NCBI GenBank assembly: GCA_919901855.1
Contig: CAKKQC010000022.1
Location: forward strand, 62,001 to 126,000
Origin: a bacterium
Lineage (GTDB): Bacteria; Oederibacteriota; CAKKQC01
Direction of reading: 5' to 3'
Length of the DNA stretch: 64,000 nucleotides
Part shown: positions 1 through 8,820 of the stretch, in pieces
Layout: every line of letters starts with the position of its first letter
Numbering within the stretch: position 1 is the first letter of the stretch
Notes under the pieces: generated by a model
What the model was told of the DNA's origin: nothing
Database searches by the model: none
What the model saw: only the letters and a program-made list of their open reading frames with translations
Program-made: the position numbers and the translations under genes

Positions 1-87
1 CCGGTCAGGGACGCGCTGCGCCTGATACGTCATAATCGGTATGGCGCCTCGCTGGTGGGGGTGTACGCGCGGGAGGAGGAATCATGA
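1..87 (+). CDS. rsmD: C-terminal end of RsmD-type 16S rRNA methyltransferase (partial)
   Basis: Only the last 28 codons are present; the gene enters from the left edge in frame with base 1 and stops with TGA at 85-87. The visible tail contains NRYGASLVGVY, which resembles the C-terminal strand (R/K-YG-x-T, then a Y near the end) of RsmD, the methyltransferase that makes m2G966 in 16S rRNA. The stop overlaps the coaD start (ATGA), and rsmD-coaD is a very common bacterial gene order. That context is the main support, because the catalytic NPPY motif lies outside the window. An unrelated upstream gene cannot be excluded. Confidence 0.55.
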   Translation, partial: PVRDALRLIRHNRYGASLVGVYAREEES

Positions 88-566
88 GGACGGCGATCTA
101 TCCGGGCAGTTTCGACCCGATCACGTACGGGCATGTGGATATCATCAAGCGGAGCCTCGCGATCGCGGACCGCGTCATTGTCGGCGTCCTCGGGAACTCG
201 GCCAAGCGCCCCCTCTTCACCGCTTCCGAGCGCGTCGAGCAGGTCCGCCTCGCCGTCCGGGGCCTCCGCCGGGTCGAAGTGGAGTCGTTCGACGGTCTCC
301 TCGTCGACTTCCTCCGCCGCAAACACGGGAGCATGGTCATCCGCGGCCTGCGCGCCGTCTCGGACTTCGAGTACGAGTTCCAGCTCGCGCTCACGAACCG
401 GCGGCTCGAGCGGACAGCCGAGACCGTCTTCCTGATGCCCGCGGAACGGTACACGTTCCTGAGCTCGAGCGTCGTCAAGGAGATCGCGCGGCTGCGCGGC
501 AGCGTCCGCGGCCTCGTGCCGCCCCACGTGGCGAGCGCGCTCAAGGGCAAGCACCGTCTTGCCTGA
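84..566 (+). CDS. coaD: Phosphopantetheine adenylyltransferase
   Basis: This cytosolic enzyme transfers AMP from ATP to 4'-phosphopantetheine to give dephospho-CoA, the penultimate step of CoA synthesis. The 160-residue product has the family's usual length. It begins YPGSFDPITYGH, the nucleotidyltransferase T-x-G-H motif at residues 14-17, and carries FLSSSVVKE near residue 130, matching the ISST-x-VR-type motif. GGAGGAGG-like purines at 71-80 precede the ATG as a Shine-Dalgarno. The start overlaps the previous stop by four bases and the 3' end overlaps era by eight bases, so the three genes look co-transcribed. Confidence 0.95.
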   Translation: MRTAIYPGSFDPITYGHVDIIKRSLAIADRVIVGVLGNSAKRPLFTASERVEQVRLAVRGLRRVEVESFDGLLVDFLRRKHGSMVIRGLRAVSDFEYEFQLALTNRRLERTAETVFLMPAERYTFLSSSVVKEIARLRGSVRGLVPPHVASALKGKHRLA

Positions 567-1476
567 GCCAGCCTCCCAGGCTCCGGACGGCCACAAGTCC
601 GGATTCGTCGCGGTCCTCGGGCTGCCAAACACGGGCAAGTCCACGCTCGTGAACGTCCTCACGGGGTACAAGGTCGCGGGGGTGAGTTCCAAACCCCAGA
701 CCACGCGCCGCCGGATCCTGGGCATCCGCACCGAACCCGGGTGCCAGATGGTCTTCGTGGACACGCCCGGCCTCGCCAAGGCCGAAGGCTCCCTGGGCGA
801 CTTCATGGGCAAGACGGCCGTGACGGCCGCCCGGGACGCGGACGTCGTGCTCTACGTGGTGGATGCCCGCAGTCCGGAGGAGGACGCCCGGATCCGGCAG
901 GTCCTGACCGACCCCAAGATTCCGGTCATCCTCGTGCTCAACAAGATCGATCTCGTTCCCAAGGACGAGCTCCTGCCGGTCATGCAGAAGTACGGCGCCG
1001 ACGGGCGGTTCGCCGAGATCGTGCCCATCTCGGCGCGCGAGGGTGACGGGGTCGAGCTCGTGCGCAACCTCGTCCGGGACCGCCTGCCCCTCGGGCCGCT
1101 CTGGTTCGAGGCGCTGGCCGAGGGACCCAGAGTGCCGGAGCCGCCGCTCGTCCAGGAGATCGTGCAGGAGCACCTCTTCCGCCGGGTGCACCAGGAGGTG
1201 CCCTACGGCTGCGGCGTCCTGGTGGAATCCATCCAGCTCGACGGCGCGCTCGTCCGCATCCAGGCGGTCGTCCTGGTCGAGCGCGACAGCCACAAGGGCA
1301 TCGTAATCGGCGCCAAGGGCGCCATGCTCAAGGCCGTCGGGATGGAGTCCCGGCTCGAGCTCGAGCGGCTCTCCGGCTACCGCGTCTTCCTCGGGCTGCA
1401 GGTCAAGGTCGAGCCCGACTGGCGCAACCGCACCGCCGTCCTCGGCGACCTGGGGTACCGGTCCGAGGAAGGCTGA
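559..1476 (+). CDS. era: GTPase Era, 30S ribosome assembly factor
   Basis: Era binds the 3' end of 16S rRNA and couples GTP hydrolysis to 30S maturation. The 305-residue protein has a normal Era length. The GTPase domain shows G1 GLPNTGKST (about 21-29), G3 DTPGL and G4 NKID. The C-terminal KH RNA-binding domain contains SHKGIVIGAKGAMLK. The start chosen is TTG at 559, inside the end of coaD; it leaves about 14 residues before the first beta strand and no in-frame ATG lies nearby. The gene ends just before the convergent membrane protein at 1500. Confidence 0.95.
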   Translation: MPEPASQAPDGHKSGFVAVLGLPNTGKSTLVNVLTGYKVAGVSSKPQTTRRRILGIRTEPGCQMVFVDTPGLAKAEGSLGDFMGKTAVTAARDADVVLYVVDARSPEEDARIRQVLTDPKIPVILVLNKIDLVPKDELLPVMQKYGADGRFAEIVPISAREGDGVELVRNLVRDRLPLGPLWFEALAEGPRVPEPPLVQEIVQEHLFRRVHQEVPYGCGVLVESIQLDGALVRIQAVVLVERDSHKGIVIGAKGAMLKAVGMESRLELERLSGYRVFLGLQVKVEPDWRNRTAVLGDLGYRSEEG

Positions 1477-1499
1477 CGGCCCAAGGCTAAGGCGCTGGC

Positions 1500-4376
1500 C
1501 TAGCCCGTCTTCCGGGGGGTCGGCGGGCTGGTCGGTCGGGTGGTCTGCTCCTTCTGTCGGCGGACGAGATCCTCGATCTGGCCGAGGGCCCTTCGGACAT
1601 CCTGGCTGCCCTGGTTCAGGACGAGCGAGCGCCTGAGTGCGATCACGGAAGTCCCGAGGTCGCCGGCCGCCGCGCAGGCGTATCCGTACCACTGCCAGAA
1701 CTCCGGTTCGTTCGGGACGAGCTCACACGCGCGTTTCATGCACGCGACGGCGGCGGGGTAGTCGTGAAACGCGGTCACTGACAACCGCCCGAGAACGCTC
1801 AGCACGGCGTAGTTGTCGGGATCCTTCCTGAGGATGTCGCGGGCCATCCTGCGGGCGGCGACCAATTGGGTGTGCCGGGGGTCGAGCGTCGCGAGGAAGG
1901 CCGGGTAGGGGCGAAGCTTCATGCGGATTCGTCCCTGGCGGGCATACTCGTGCCGTTCATTGAGGCCGGTGGCCCGGTCGAACCGGACAAGCGCCTGGAG
2001 GTAGTCACCCGACAACTCGGCGAGTTGGCCCAGCGCGTACTCGAGGTCGTCGCTCTCGAATCCCAGGGCCCGCGATCGCTCGAAGAGTCTCTTCGCGCGG
2101 GGTGCGAGCGCGGCGTCGCGGCTGATGTTGTTGTAGCAGAGCGCTCCGTAGTCGTACGCGTATTGGGCGTTGAACGGGTCGAGGTCGATGGCCCGCTGGT
2201 AGAGAGCCATCCCGCGCACGGGGTCCGGTTGCCGCGGGTTCTTCCAGGCGTCCTCGGCGTGCTTGTATGTGAGGGTGCCCGTGAAGAGCTGGACGGACAG
2301 CACGCCGATGACCGCGACGGACCCGAGGCCGGCCGCCTCAAGGGCGGGGCGCCAGGCACCCCCGAAGGGCGGCAACGCGGCGACGGGCCCTGCCCGGCGC
2401 CGCGCGAGGACCCATTCCGACTGGTACGACGCGAGAAGCCCGGCCATCACCCACCACGTGGCCGCGGAGGACACGATGTGGAACGGGAAGTTCGGGACCA
2501 TGTAGATAAGGATGATGCCCAGGGAACCGGTAAGGCCGCAGATCGCGGCCCGGTCGCCCGCGTCGAGGCCGTGGTCGTCGCGGAGCCGCCGCAAGGCTCC
2601 GGCGAATATGGACGCCAGAAGCCAGATGAACATTCCCGTTCCGATCGCCCCGGTCTCGGCGAGCATCTGGAGCCAGTCGTCGTGGGTCCGGTTCTCCTGG
2701 GTGAAACTGCTTCCGAGTTTCTCGAAGGGAATCCCGCGTGGCAGGCGAACGGCCTGCTGGATGACGGGGTACCAGGACTTGTACCCGTTGATTCCGACCC
2801 CCGTCAGCGGGGCGTGCGGCGTGGTCAGCGGCATACCCCGCCACATCTCGAGTGCCAGCAGGCTCTTGAGGCCCCGCTCGTTCAGGGACTCGCCCTTGTA
2901 CCCGGTCGCGTAAAGCCCGGCGCCGACGGCCACGAGGATCGCCCCGCCGCCGAGGACGGTCGCCAGCGCGGCGCGCCCGATCCGGTCATGCCGGAGCCTC
3001 GTGGCCCCCCAGCCGAGCAGGCCGAGCAGTCCGGCGAGGGAGATGAAGAAGAGCGGGAGGATAAGATCCTTGGTCAACAGAAGGCATCCGCTGAAGACGA
3101 GGACGATCCCTCCGGTGATGGCGACGCGGATGCCGAGCGCGCGATGGCCAGTCTCGGGCAGGGGACCCGCCACCCATCCCAGGAGAGTGCCGAACACGGG
3201 CGCGAGAGCGACGAGCGCGTACCAGCCTCCCGCCGTCTCGGTGAGCCCCATATTCAGCGTGAGCAGGGCGGTGGCGCCGATCCAGAACCACCGGCGTCCG
3301 GGTGTGAGCACGGCGCAGGCGATCGTCAGGGGGATGAACTGCATCAGGAAGGGCATGAAGAAGTTGGGATTCCCGTAGATGCCGAGGATGCGGGGGAGCA
3401 CGAGATAGGACCTATTCGTCGAGGCGTCGAAGCGGTAGACGCCGATCGTGAAAGGGGCCACCGCATCCGCGAGGAAGCCCGATATCCAGGTGTCGTAGGG
3501 CTGGCGGGGGTCCCAGGCCCGGAGCGCCTCGATACCGTAGAACTGCATCAGCCCGATGGCGCAGGAAATGACGATCAGGACCACCAGCCCGCGGAGCATG
3601 GCGGCCCGGACCGTGACCGCCTCGATGAAGACCGCGAATCCGACGGCGCAGAGGAGGGTCGTACCCAGGCTCGCGAGGACTTGCGGCGTCGACCAGAGGC
3701 GGAAAGCTAGCTGCGTGCCGATGGCCGCGGGATCGGCGATCACCAGGCCGATCAGCAGCACGCCTCCCGCGAAAGCGACGCCGAGCCGCTGGCGGGTCGT
3801 CAGGGCGCTACCCGGCCTGAAGGCGGCAACCGCGAGCAGCAGGGCGCCGAGGCCGTACACTTGGACCTTCGAGGGTTGGGGCGGGGTGTGCAGGAAGCCG
3901 AGCGCGAGCCCCGCGAGAAGGCAGACGTAGGCCACGAAGCGGCGCCGGTCCCGGCCTGCCGGGTCCAGGGGTGCCGCCGCCACCGAGGCGATCGTGAGGA
4001 AGGCCATGAGATATGTCCCGATCTTGAGGAAGTCCTTGAGGCTGTCGCCGGGGTTCACGGTGTCGAACGACGAGTAGAAGCACGCGAGCGCGTAGCCGAG
4101 GGCGGGCAGGACCAGGGACAGCGGTAGACGCGCGCCACGTCGGACGAGGACGAAGGAGAGCGCGGCTCCCGCCGCGAGCAGGAAGGACATCCGCACGAGG
4201 TCGTCGTTATCCCGCGCCATCCGGAAGAAGGTGCCCCCCATGGCGCCGAGGTAGAGGTACCCGCTGAACAGCGCCAGCGCCCAGAATCCGACCGGCGGGA
4301 CGACGGATCCCGGGTTTCCCGGGCTTGCGCTCGGGGCAATGGCGGGCGGGCGAGGGGGGCGGGCGGCAGGGGACAT
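1500..4376 (-). CDS. O-antigen ligase-type polytopic membrane protein with C-terminal TPRs
   Basis: The product is about 958 residues. Residues 1 to about 600 hold a dozen or more hydrophobic segments with a large non-membrane stretch in the middle, the layout of Wzy_C/O-antigen ligase (WaaL-like) proteins that join or polymerise polysaccharide on a lipid carrier at the outer face of the inner membrane. The C-terminal third looks like TPR helices (for example DPFNAQYAYDYGALCYNN). The reading frame is open much further upstream, but the ATG at 4376 gives a sensible start and sits 6 bases after a TACAAT box. No glycan cluster surrounds it, so the substrate is unknown. Pilin glycosylation or cell-wall glycan ligation are alternatives. 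Confidence 0.75.
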   Translation of the reverse strand: MSPAARPPRPPAIAPSASPGNPGSVVPPVGFWALALFSGYLYLGAMGGTFFRMARDNDDLVRMSFLLAAGAALSFVLVRRGARLPLSLVLPALGYALACFYSSFDTVNPGDSLKDFLKIGTYLMAFLTIASVAAAPLDPAGRDRRRFVAYVCLLAGLALGFLHTPPQPSKVQVYGLGALLLAVAAFRPGSALTTRQRLGVAFAGGVLLIGLVIADPAAIGTQLAFRLWSTPQVLASLGTTLLCAVGFAVFIEAVTVRAAMLRGLVVLIVISCAIGLMQFYGIEALRAWDPRQPYDTWISGFLADAVAPFTIGVYRFDASTNRSYLVLPRILGIYGNPNFFMPFLMQFIPLTIACAVLTPGRRWFWIGATALLTLNMGLTETAGGWYALVALAPVFGTLLGWVAGPLPETGHRALGIRVAITGGIVLVFSGCLLLTKDLILPLFFISLAGLLGLLGWGATRLRHDRIGRAALATVLGGGAILVAVGAGLYATGYKGESLNERGLKSLLALEMWRGMPLTTPHAPLTGVGINGYKSWYPVIQQAVRLPRGIPFEKLGSSFTQENRTHDDWLQMLAETGAIGTGMFIWLLASIFAGALRRLRDDHGLDAGDRAAICGLTGSLGIILIYMVPNFPFHIVSSAATWWVMAGLLASYQSEWVLARRRAGPVAALPPFGGAWRPALEAAGLGSVAVIGVLSVQLFTGTLTYKHAEDAWKNPRQPDPVRGMALYQRAIDLDPFNAQYAYDYGALCYNNISRDAALAPRAKRLFERSRALGFESDDLEYALGQLAELSGDYLQALVRFDRATGLNERHEYARQGRIRMKLRPYPAFLATLDPRHTQLVAARRMARDILRKDPDNYAVLSVLGRLSVTAFHDYPAAVACMKRACELVPNEPEFWQWYGYACAAAGDLGTSVIALRRSLVLNQGSQDVRRALGQIEDLVRRQKEQTTRPTSPPTPRKTG

Positions 4377-4382
4377 GGCCGG

Positions 4383-4388
4383 ATTGTA
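4383..4388 (-). promoter_or_regulatory. Putative -10 box (TACAAT) of a leaderless promoter
   Basis: On the minus strand TACAAT ends 6 bases before the ATG at 4376, so transcription would start at or next to the start codon. No -35 match or Shine-Dalgarno is visible. The same arrangement recurs elsewhere in the window. Confidence 0.45.
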
Positions 4389-4492
4389 GCAATGAGGGAG
4401 CGGGGACGGCGCGAGCCCGAGTCTTCGTTCGCGACCATCACGCAGATCGTCGGGCGGGGCATCGGTCGGGTGGTAGACTCGGAGTATGACCT

Positions 4493-4564
4493 GCTGGCGT
4501 AGCTCAGGGGTAGAGCAAGCGCTTTGTAAGCGCTGGGTCGGGGGTTCGATTCCCTCCGCCAGCT
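4493..4564 (+). tRNA. tRNA-Thr (UGU)
   Basis: A 72-base cloverleaf. The acceptor arms are GCTGGCG and CGCCAGC, the anticodon stem AGCGC/GCGCT encloses the loop TTTGTAA (anticodon TGT), and the T arm reads GGGGGTTCGATTCCCTC. CCA is not encoded. A possible -10 (TAGACT, 4474-4479) lies just upstream. Confidence 0.95.
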
Positions 4565-4586
4565 CGGCTTTGTAGTTCTCTCCTGC

Positions 4587-5297
4587 ATGGAAGATCTCTC
4601 CTCCCGCCGCGAGGCTATCCGCGCCAACCTCGAAGCCATCAAGGAGCGCATGGCGGTCGCGGCCCGGAAGGCCGGCCGGGACCCCTCCTCCGTCACTCTC
4701 CTGGCGATCACGAAGACCGTCCCGGCCGAGGTCGTCCGGCTGGCTGTCGAGCTCGGGGTCACCGATCTGGGCGAGAACCGGGTGCAGGAGGCCAAGGACA
4801 AGATCCCGCTCGTGGGGCCGGGCCCGATCTGGCACTTCGTCGGCCGGCTCCAGACCAATAAGGCGAAAGAGGCGGCGGGACTGTGCCAGTTGGTCCATTC
4901 GATGGATCGGGCCGAACTGGCCCAGGCGCTGAACCGGGCGGGGGAGGCGGCGGGGGTGCCAGTTCGCGTGCTGGTGCAGGTGAACGTCACCGGGGCGCCC
5001 CAGCAGGGAGGGGTGGCCCTGGCCGACGTGGATGAATTCATTGAAATGTGCCTCCGCCTGCCGTATCTTCGTATGGACGGCGTGATGGCCATCGGGCCGC
5101 ACCCGGCCTCCGACGCGGAGCTCCGGGAGGCGTACAGGCAGGCCCGGGGCGTCGCGACGAAGTTGGAGCAGATGACCGGGAAGGGGCCGGCGGTGGTTTC
5201 GGCCGGCATGAGCGGGGACTTCGAGCCCGCGATCGAAGAGGGCAGTACGATGGTGAGAATCGGGACGGCATTGTTCGGAGACAGGAGGCAACCGTGA
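4587..5297 (+). CDS. PLP homeostasis protein, YggS/PROSC family
   Basis: A 236-residue single-domain alanine-racemase-fold protein that binds pyridoxal 5'-phosphate without known catalytic activity and helps balance PLP and amino-acid pools. It shows the family features: the PLP lysine in LLAITKT (Lys43), LGENRVQEAKDK, WHFVGRLQTNKAK and the C-terminal SAGMSGDFEPAI. Length matches the family. It lies 22 bases after tRNA-Thr and overlaps proC by four bases; the yggS-proC pair is conserved in many bacteria. Confidence 0.92.
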   Translation: MEDLSSRREAIRANLEAIKERMAVAARKAGRDPSSVTLLAITKTVPAEVVRLAVELGVTDLGENRVQEAKDKIPLVGPGPIWHFVGRLQTNKAKEAAGLCQLVHSMDRAELAQALNRAGEAAGVPVRVLVQVNVTGAPQQGGVALADVDEFIEMCLRLPYLRMDGVMAIGPHPASDAELREAYRQARGVATKLEQMTGKGPAVVSAGMSGDFEPAIEEGSTMVRIGTALFGDRRQP

Positions 5298-6103
5298 CGC
5301 GGCTCGGATTCATCGGCGGTGGCAATATGGCGGAGGCCCTGATCTCAGGGCTGCTCCGGGCGAAACTTCTCGCTCCGGACAAGATCCAGGTGAGCGACGT
5401 ACGCGAGGACCGGCTCGAGGCACTGTCCTCGAAGTACAAGGTCAAGACGGCGCGGGACAACCTCGACATCGTGCGGGAGAACGAGACCCTGATCCTGGCG
5501 GTCAAACCCCAGCAGATGAAGGAGTTGCTCGACGAGATCGCGAGCTCGGTGGAATCGCACCAGCTCGTCATCTCGATCGCGGCGGGCATCCCGATCCGCT
5601 ATCTCGAGGTCAAGTTCCCGCGCCCGGTGCCCATCATCCGCGTGATGCCCAACACGGCCGCCGGAGTGTCGGAAGTGGCGGCGGGTGTGTCCGCCGGCAG
5701 TCGCGCTTCGGCCGTCCACCGCGACCTCGTCGTCCGGCTCTTCAACGCCATCGGCGAGGCCGTCGAGGTGTCCGAGGACCAGATGGACGCGGTCACCGCG
5801 CTGTCGGGCAGCGGTCCGGCGTACGTGTTCCACCTCGTCGAAGCCCTCGTGGAAGCGGGGAAGGCGGAGGGCCTCTCCGACGATACGGCCCGGGCGCTTG
5901 CCGTCCAGACCGTCTACGGGGCCGCCAAGATGCTCAGCCAGTCCATCGAGGACCCCGGGGAGCTGCGCAAGAAGGTCACGTCGCCCGGCGGCACGACCGA
6001 GGCCGCGTTCAAGATCCTCGACGAGAAGGGCTGGGCGGCGATCCTCAAGGAAGCCGTGCACGCCGCGCGAGTTCGGGCCGGGGAACTCGCGGACTCGGCG
6101 TGA
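5294..6103 (+). CDS. proC: Pyrroline-5-carboxylate reductase
   Basis: This enzyme reduces pyrroline-5-carboxylate to proline with NAD(P)H, the last step of proline synthesis. The 269-residue product starts LGFIGGGNMAEALI, the N-terminal Rossmann G-x-G-G-N-M-A motif, and has the C-terminal signature ALSGSGPAYVFHLVEA and TSPGGTTEAAF. The start is the GTG at 5294, preceded by ACAGGAGGC and overlapping the yggS stop as GTGA. In-frame codons further upstream lie within yggS and are rejected because they would precede the conserved N-terminus. Confidence 0.95.
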   Translation: MTRLGFIGGGNMAEALISGLLRAKLLAPDKIQVSDVREDRLEALSSKYKVKTARDNLDIVRENETLILAVKPQQMKELLDEIASSVESHQLVISIAAGIPIRYLEVKFPRPVPIIRVMPNTAAGVSEVAAGVSAGSRASAVHRDLVVRLFNAIGEAVEVSEDQMDAVTALSGSGPAYVFHLVEALVEAGKAEGLSDDTARALAVQTVYGAAKMLSQSIEDPGELRKKVTSPGGTTEAAFKILDEKGWAAILKEAVHAARVRAGELADSA

Positions 6104-6122
6104 CGGGGAGCTTGGACCCCGC

Positions 6123-7421
6123 ATGATCCGGCGCTACACGCCCCCGGAGATGGGGGCGATCTGGGCGGAGGAGGCCAAGTTCGGCCGCTGGCTGGCGATC
6201 GAGCTGGCCGTCTGCCGGGAGCAGGCCCGGCGGGGGAAGATTCCGCGCAAGGACCTCCGGATCATCGAGAAGCGGGCGGGCTTCAGCATAGCCCGGATCG
6301 ATTGGCACGAGCGGAAGACCAACCACGACGTCCTCGCGTTCATCGCCGCCGTCGCCGAGCGCGTGGGCCCGTCGGCCCGGTTCATCCACATGGGGCTCAC
6401 GTCCTACGACGTCGTGGACACGGGGCTCGGGATCGCCATGCGGGACGCCACGGGCGTCCTCGAGACGAAGCTGGTGCGGTACGCGGTCATCCTCAGGAAG
6501 CTGGCGACGGCCCACCGGGAGACCGTGGCCACGGCGCGGACGCACGGCGTCCACGCGGAGCCCACGAGCCTCGGGCTCAAGTTCGCCCTCCACTACGCCG
6601 AGGCGCTCCGGAATCTCCACCGGCTGATTCGGGCCCGGAAGGCGGTCGCGGTCGGCAAGATCTCGGGCGCGGTCGGGAACTACGCCCACCTCGACCCGTC
6701 GGTCGAGACCACGGTCCTCAAGCGGCTGGGGTTGGAGCCGGCGCCCGTGTCCACGCAGGTCGTCCAGCGGGACCGGCATGCCGAGTACCTGACTACGCTC
6801 GCCATCCTGGCGGGGTCGTTGGAGAAGCTGGCGACCGAGATCCGGAATCTCCAGCGCACGGAGGTGCGCGAGCTGGAGGAATCGTTCGAGAAGGGTCAGA
6901 AGGGCTCCTCCGCGATGCCGCACAAGCGGAATCCGATCCTGTGCGAGCGGGTAGCGGGGCTCGCGCGGGTCATGCGCGGCTACGCCATGGTTGGCCTCGA
7001 GAACATGGCCCTGTGGCACGAGCGGGACCTCACGAATTCGTCGGCGGAGCGGATCGCGATCCCCGACGCGTCCATCCTCGCGGACTACATGCTCTCCCTC
7101 ATGCTCCGGGTCCTCGAACGGCTGACGGTGAACACCGACCAGATGCGCAAGAACCTCGACCTGACGGGTGGTCTCATCTATTCCCAGCGGGTTCTGCTGG
7201 CCCTCGTGGGGGCCGGGATGACGCGCGCGGATGCCTACGACCTCGTCCAGCGCCACGCGATGCGGGCCTGGGAGAAGGGGGAGGAGTTCAGGCGGCTGCT
7301 GGCGTCCGACCCCGCGGTGGCCCGGTGCCTGCCGGGGGGCGCGCTGGACGCGTGCTTCGATCCGCGGTACTATCTGCGGAACGTGAATACCGTATATCGC
7401 AGGCTGGGGATTCCACTATGA
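6123..7421 (+). CDS. purB: Adenylosuccinate lyase
   Basis: PurB eliminates fumarate from SAICAR and from adenylosuccinate in purine synthesis. The 432-residue product has the family length and the fumarase/aspartase superfamily signature [10 protein letters not shown] at about residues 262-271, with the catalytic serine in that mobile loop. Other hallmarks are TSYDVVDT and [10 protein letters not shown], plus a long helical core. The ATG at 6123 follows proC by 19 bases. The stop overlaps purS (ATGA), so two purine genes are coupled. Confidence 0.95.
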   Translation: MIRRYTPPEMGAIWAEEAKFGRWLAIELAVCREQARRGKIPRKDLRIIEKRAGFSIARIDWHERKTNHDVLAFIAAVAERVGPSARFIHMGLTSYDVVDTGLGIAMRDATGVLETKLVRYAVILRKLATAHRETVATARTHGVHAEPTSLGLKFALHYAEALRNLHRLIRARKAVAVGKISGAVGNYAHLDPSVETTVLKRLGLEPAPVSTQVVQRDRHAEYLTTLAILAGSLEKLATEIRNLQRTEVRELEESFEKGQKGSSAMPHKRNPILCERVAGLARVMRGYAMVGLENMALWHERDLTNSSAERIAIPDASILADYMLSLMLRVLERLTVNTDQMRKNLDLTGGLIYSQRVLLALVGAGMTRADAYDLVQRHAMRAWEKGEEFRRLLASDPAVARCLPGGALDACFDPRYYLRNVNTVYRRLGIPL

Positions 7422-7687
7422 AGCGTGCCGGCGCCTGGCTCGCCCGGGTGAGCGTCGGTCTCAAGCCCGACATCCTCGATCCGCAGGGCAAGGTCGTGCG
7501 GGGGGCGCTGGGCGAACTCGGTTTCAGCGCGGTCCAGGAAGTCCGGGTCGGCAAGCACTTCTGGGTCCGCCTCAGGGGCTCGCTCTCGCGGCCGGCGGCG
7601 GAGCGCGAGGTGCGCCGGATGGCTGCCCGGGTCCTCATCAACCCCGTAATCGAGACGTTCACGTTCACCCTCTCCCGGGCCGGATGA
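7418..7687 (+). CDS. purS: PurS subunit of phosphoribosylformylglycinamidine synthase
   Basis: An 89-residue protein matching PurS, the small dimeric subunit that links PurL and PurQ in the three-part FGAM synthase. The pattern of PurS is visible: VSVGLKPDILDPQGKVVRGALGELGF, read here in pieces as LKPDILDPQGK and LGFSAVQEVRVGK, then RMAARVLINPVIETF. No purL or purQ lies in the window. It overlaps purB upstream and the pheA ATG downstream. Its presence implies that the organism uses the small-PurL system. Confidence 0.85.
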   Translation: MKRAGAWLARVSVGLKPDILDPQGKVVRGALGELGFSAVQEVRVGKHFWVRLRGSLSRPAAEREVRRMAARVLINPVIETFTFTLSRAG

Positions 7688-8784
7688 CCGAGCCCGCGCG
7701 GAACCTCCGCCGGCTCGCGAAGCTGAGGAGGGCGGTGGATGCGGAGGATCGCCGGCTCCTGGGCGTTCTGAACGCACGCCTGCGCCTCGTCGAGCGCATC
7801 GCCAGGGTCAAGCGCGACCTGGGGATGCCGGTCTACGCTCCCGACCGCGAGGAGCGCCTCCTGCGGGCCCTGGCGCAGGGAAACGCGGGGCCGCTCACCG
7901 ACTCCGGGCTCCGCGCGATCTACCGCGAGATCCTGTCCGCGTCGCGGGCCCACGAGGAGCCCGTACGGGTCGCGTTCTTTGGGCCGGAAGGCAGCTTCAC
8001 GCACCTGGCGGCCCGGACCCGGTTCGGCGCCCAGGAGTCCTACATCTCGGTGCCCACGATTCCCGACGTCTTCTACGAGGTGGAGCGGGGCAAGACCAAT
8101 TACGGCGTCGTGCCGGTCGAGAACTCGACCGAGGGCGTGATCAACCACACGCTCGACATGTTCATGGAATCGGACATCAAGATCTGCGCCGAGGTGCAGG
8201 TGCCCATCGAGATCATGCTCATGACCCGGGAGAAGTCGCTCGCCGGGGTGAAGGTCGTGTATTCGCATCCCCAGCCGCTGGCCCAGTGCCGGCATTGGCT
8301 CGACGAGAGGCTTCCGGGGGCGTCCCGGGTCGAGATGCGGAGCACGCCGGAGGCGGCGAAACGCGCCTCCGGCCAGCGGGGGGCGGCCGTCATCGGGCCG
8401 GCGCTCCTCGCGCACCTGCACGGGCTGCGCATCCTCGCGCGCAACCTCGAGGACCTGGCCGGGAACACGACGCGGTTCTTCGTGCTGGCGCGCGCGTGGA
8501 GCGCTCGGACGGGGCACGACAAGACCTCGATCATGTTCGCGGCCAAGGACCGCGTCGGCGTGCTCTACGACATGCTCCAGCCGTTCCGCCGGCACCGGAT
8601 CAATCTCACGTCCATCGAGTCGCGGCCCTCGCGCAAGCGCGCGTGGGAGTACTGCTTCTTCGCCGATCTCGACGGGCACGTCGAGGACCGGAACGTCGCG
8701 AGCGCCCTGCGCGGACTCGAGGCGCACTGCACGGTCGTCAAGCTGCTGGGTTCCTACCCGGCCGCCGCCCAACCCGCGCGATAG
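7684..8784 (+). CDS. pheA: Bifunctional chorismate mutase / prephenate dehydratase (P-protein)
   Basis: This enzyme converts chorismate to prephenate and then phenylpyruvate for phenylalanine synthesis. Three domains are seen in 366 residues. A helical AroQ-type chorismate mutase occupies 1 to about 90 (RLAKLRRAVDAEDRRLL). The prephenate dehydratase spans about 95-275 (AFFGPEGSFTHLAA, VPVENSTEGVINHTLD). A C-terminal ACT regulatory domain contains NLTSIESRP, the ESRP motif of phenylalanine-binding P-proteins. Feedback inhibition by phenylalanine is therefore likely. The ATG overlaps the purS stop by four bases. The downstream aminotransferase and DAHP synthase form a logical aromatic cluster. 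Confidence 0.95.
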   Translation: MTEPARNLRRLAKLRRAVDAEDRRLLGVLNARLRLVERIARVKRDLGMPVYAPDREERLLRALAQGNAGPLTDSGLRAIYREILSASRAHEEPVRVAFFGPEGSFTHLAARTRFGAQESYISVPTIPDVFYEVERGKTNYGVVPVENSTEGVINHTLDMFMESDIKICAEVQVPIEIMLMTREKSLAGVKVVYSHPQPLAQCRHWLDERLPGASRVEMRSTPEAAKRASGQRGAAVIGPALLAHLHGLRILARNLEDLAGNTTRFFVLARAWSARTGHDKTSIMFAAKDRVGVLYDMLQPFRRHRINLTSIESRPSRKRAWEYCFFADLDGHVEDRNVASALRGLEAHCTVVKLLGSYPAAAQPAR

Positions 8785-8820
8785 ACGGGTCCCCTCGGCG
8801 GGTGCCATAATGCATTCCTG

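Noticed and set aside
1477-1505. GGCTA/TAGCC repeat between era and the convergent gene as a bidirectional terminator
   Set aside because: Only a 5-bp stem and no T-run on either strand.
1866-3710. A 614-codon plus-strand open frame antisense to the O-antigen-ligase-type gene
   Set aside because: No recognisable domain, Glu/Gly/Arg-rich shadow composition; the minus-strand frame encodes membrane helices and TPRs.
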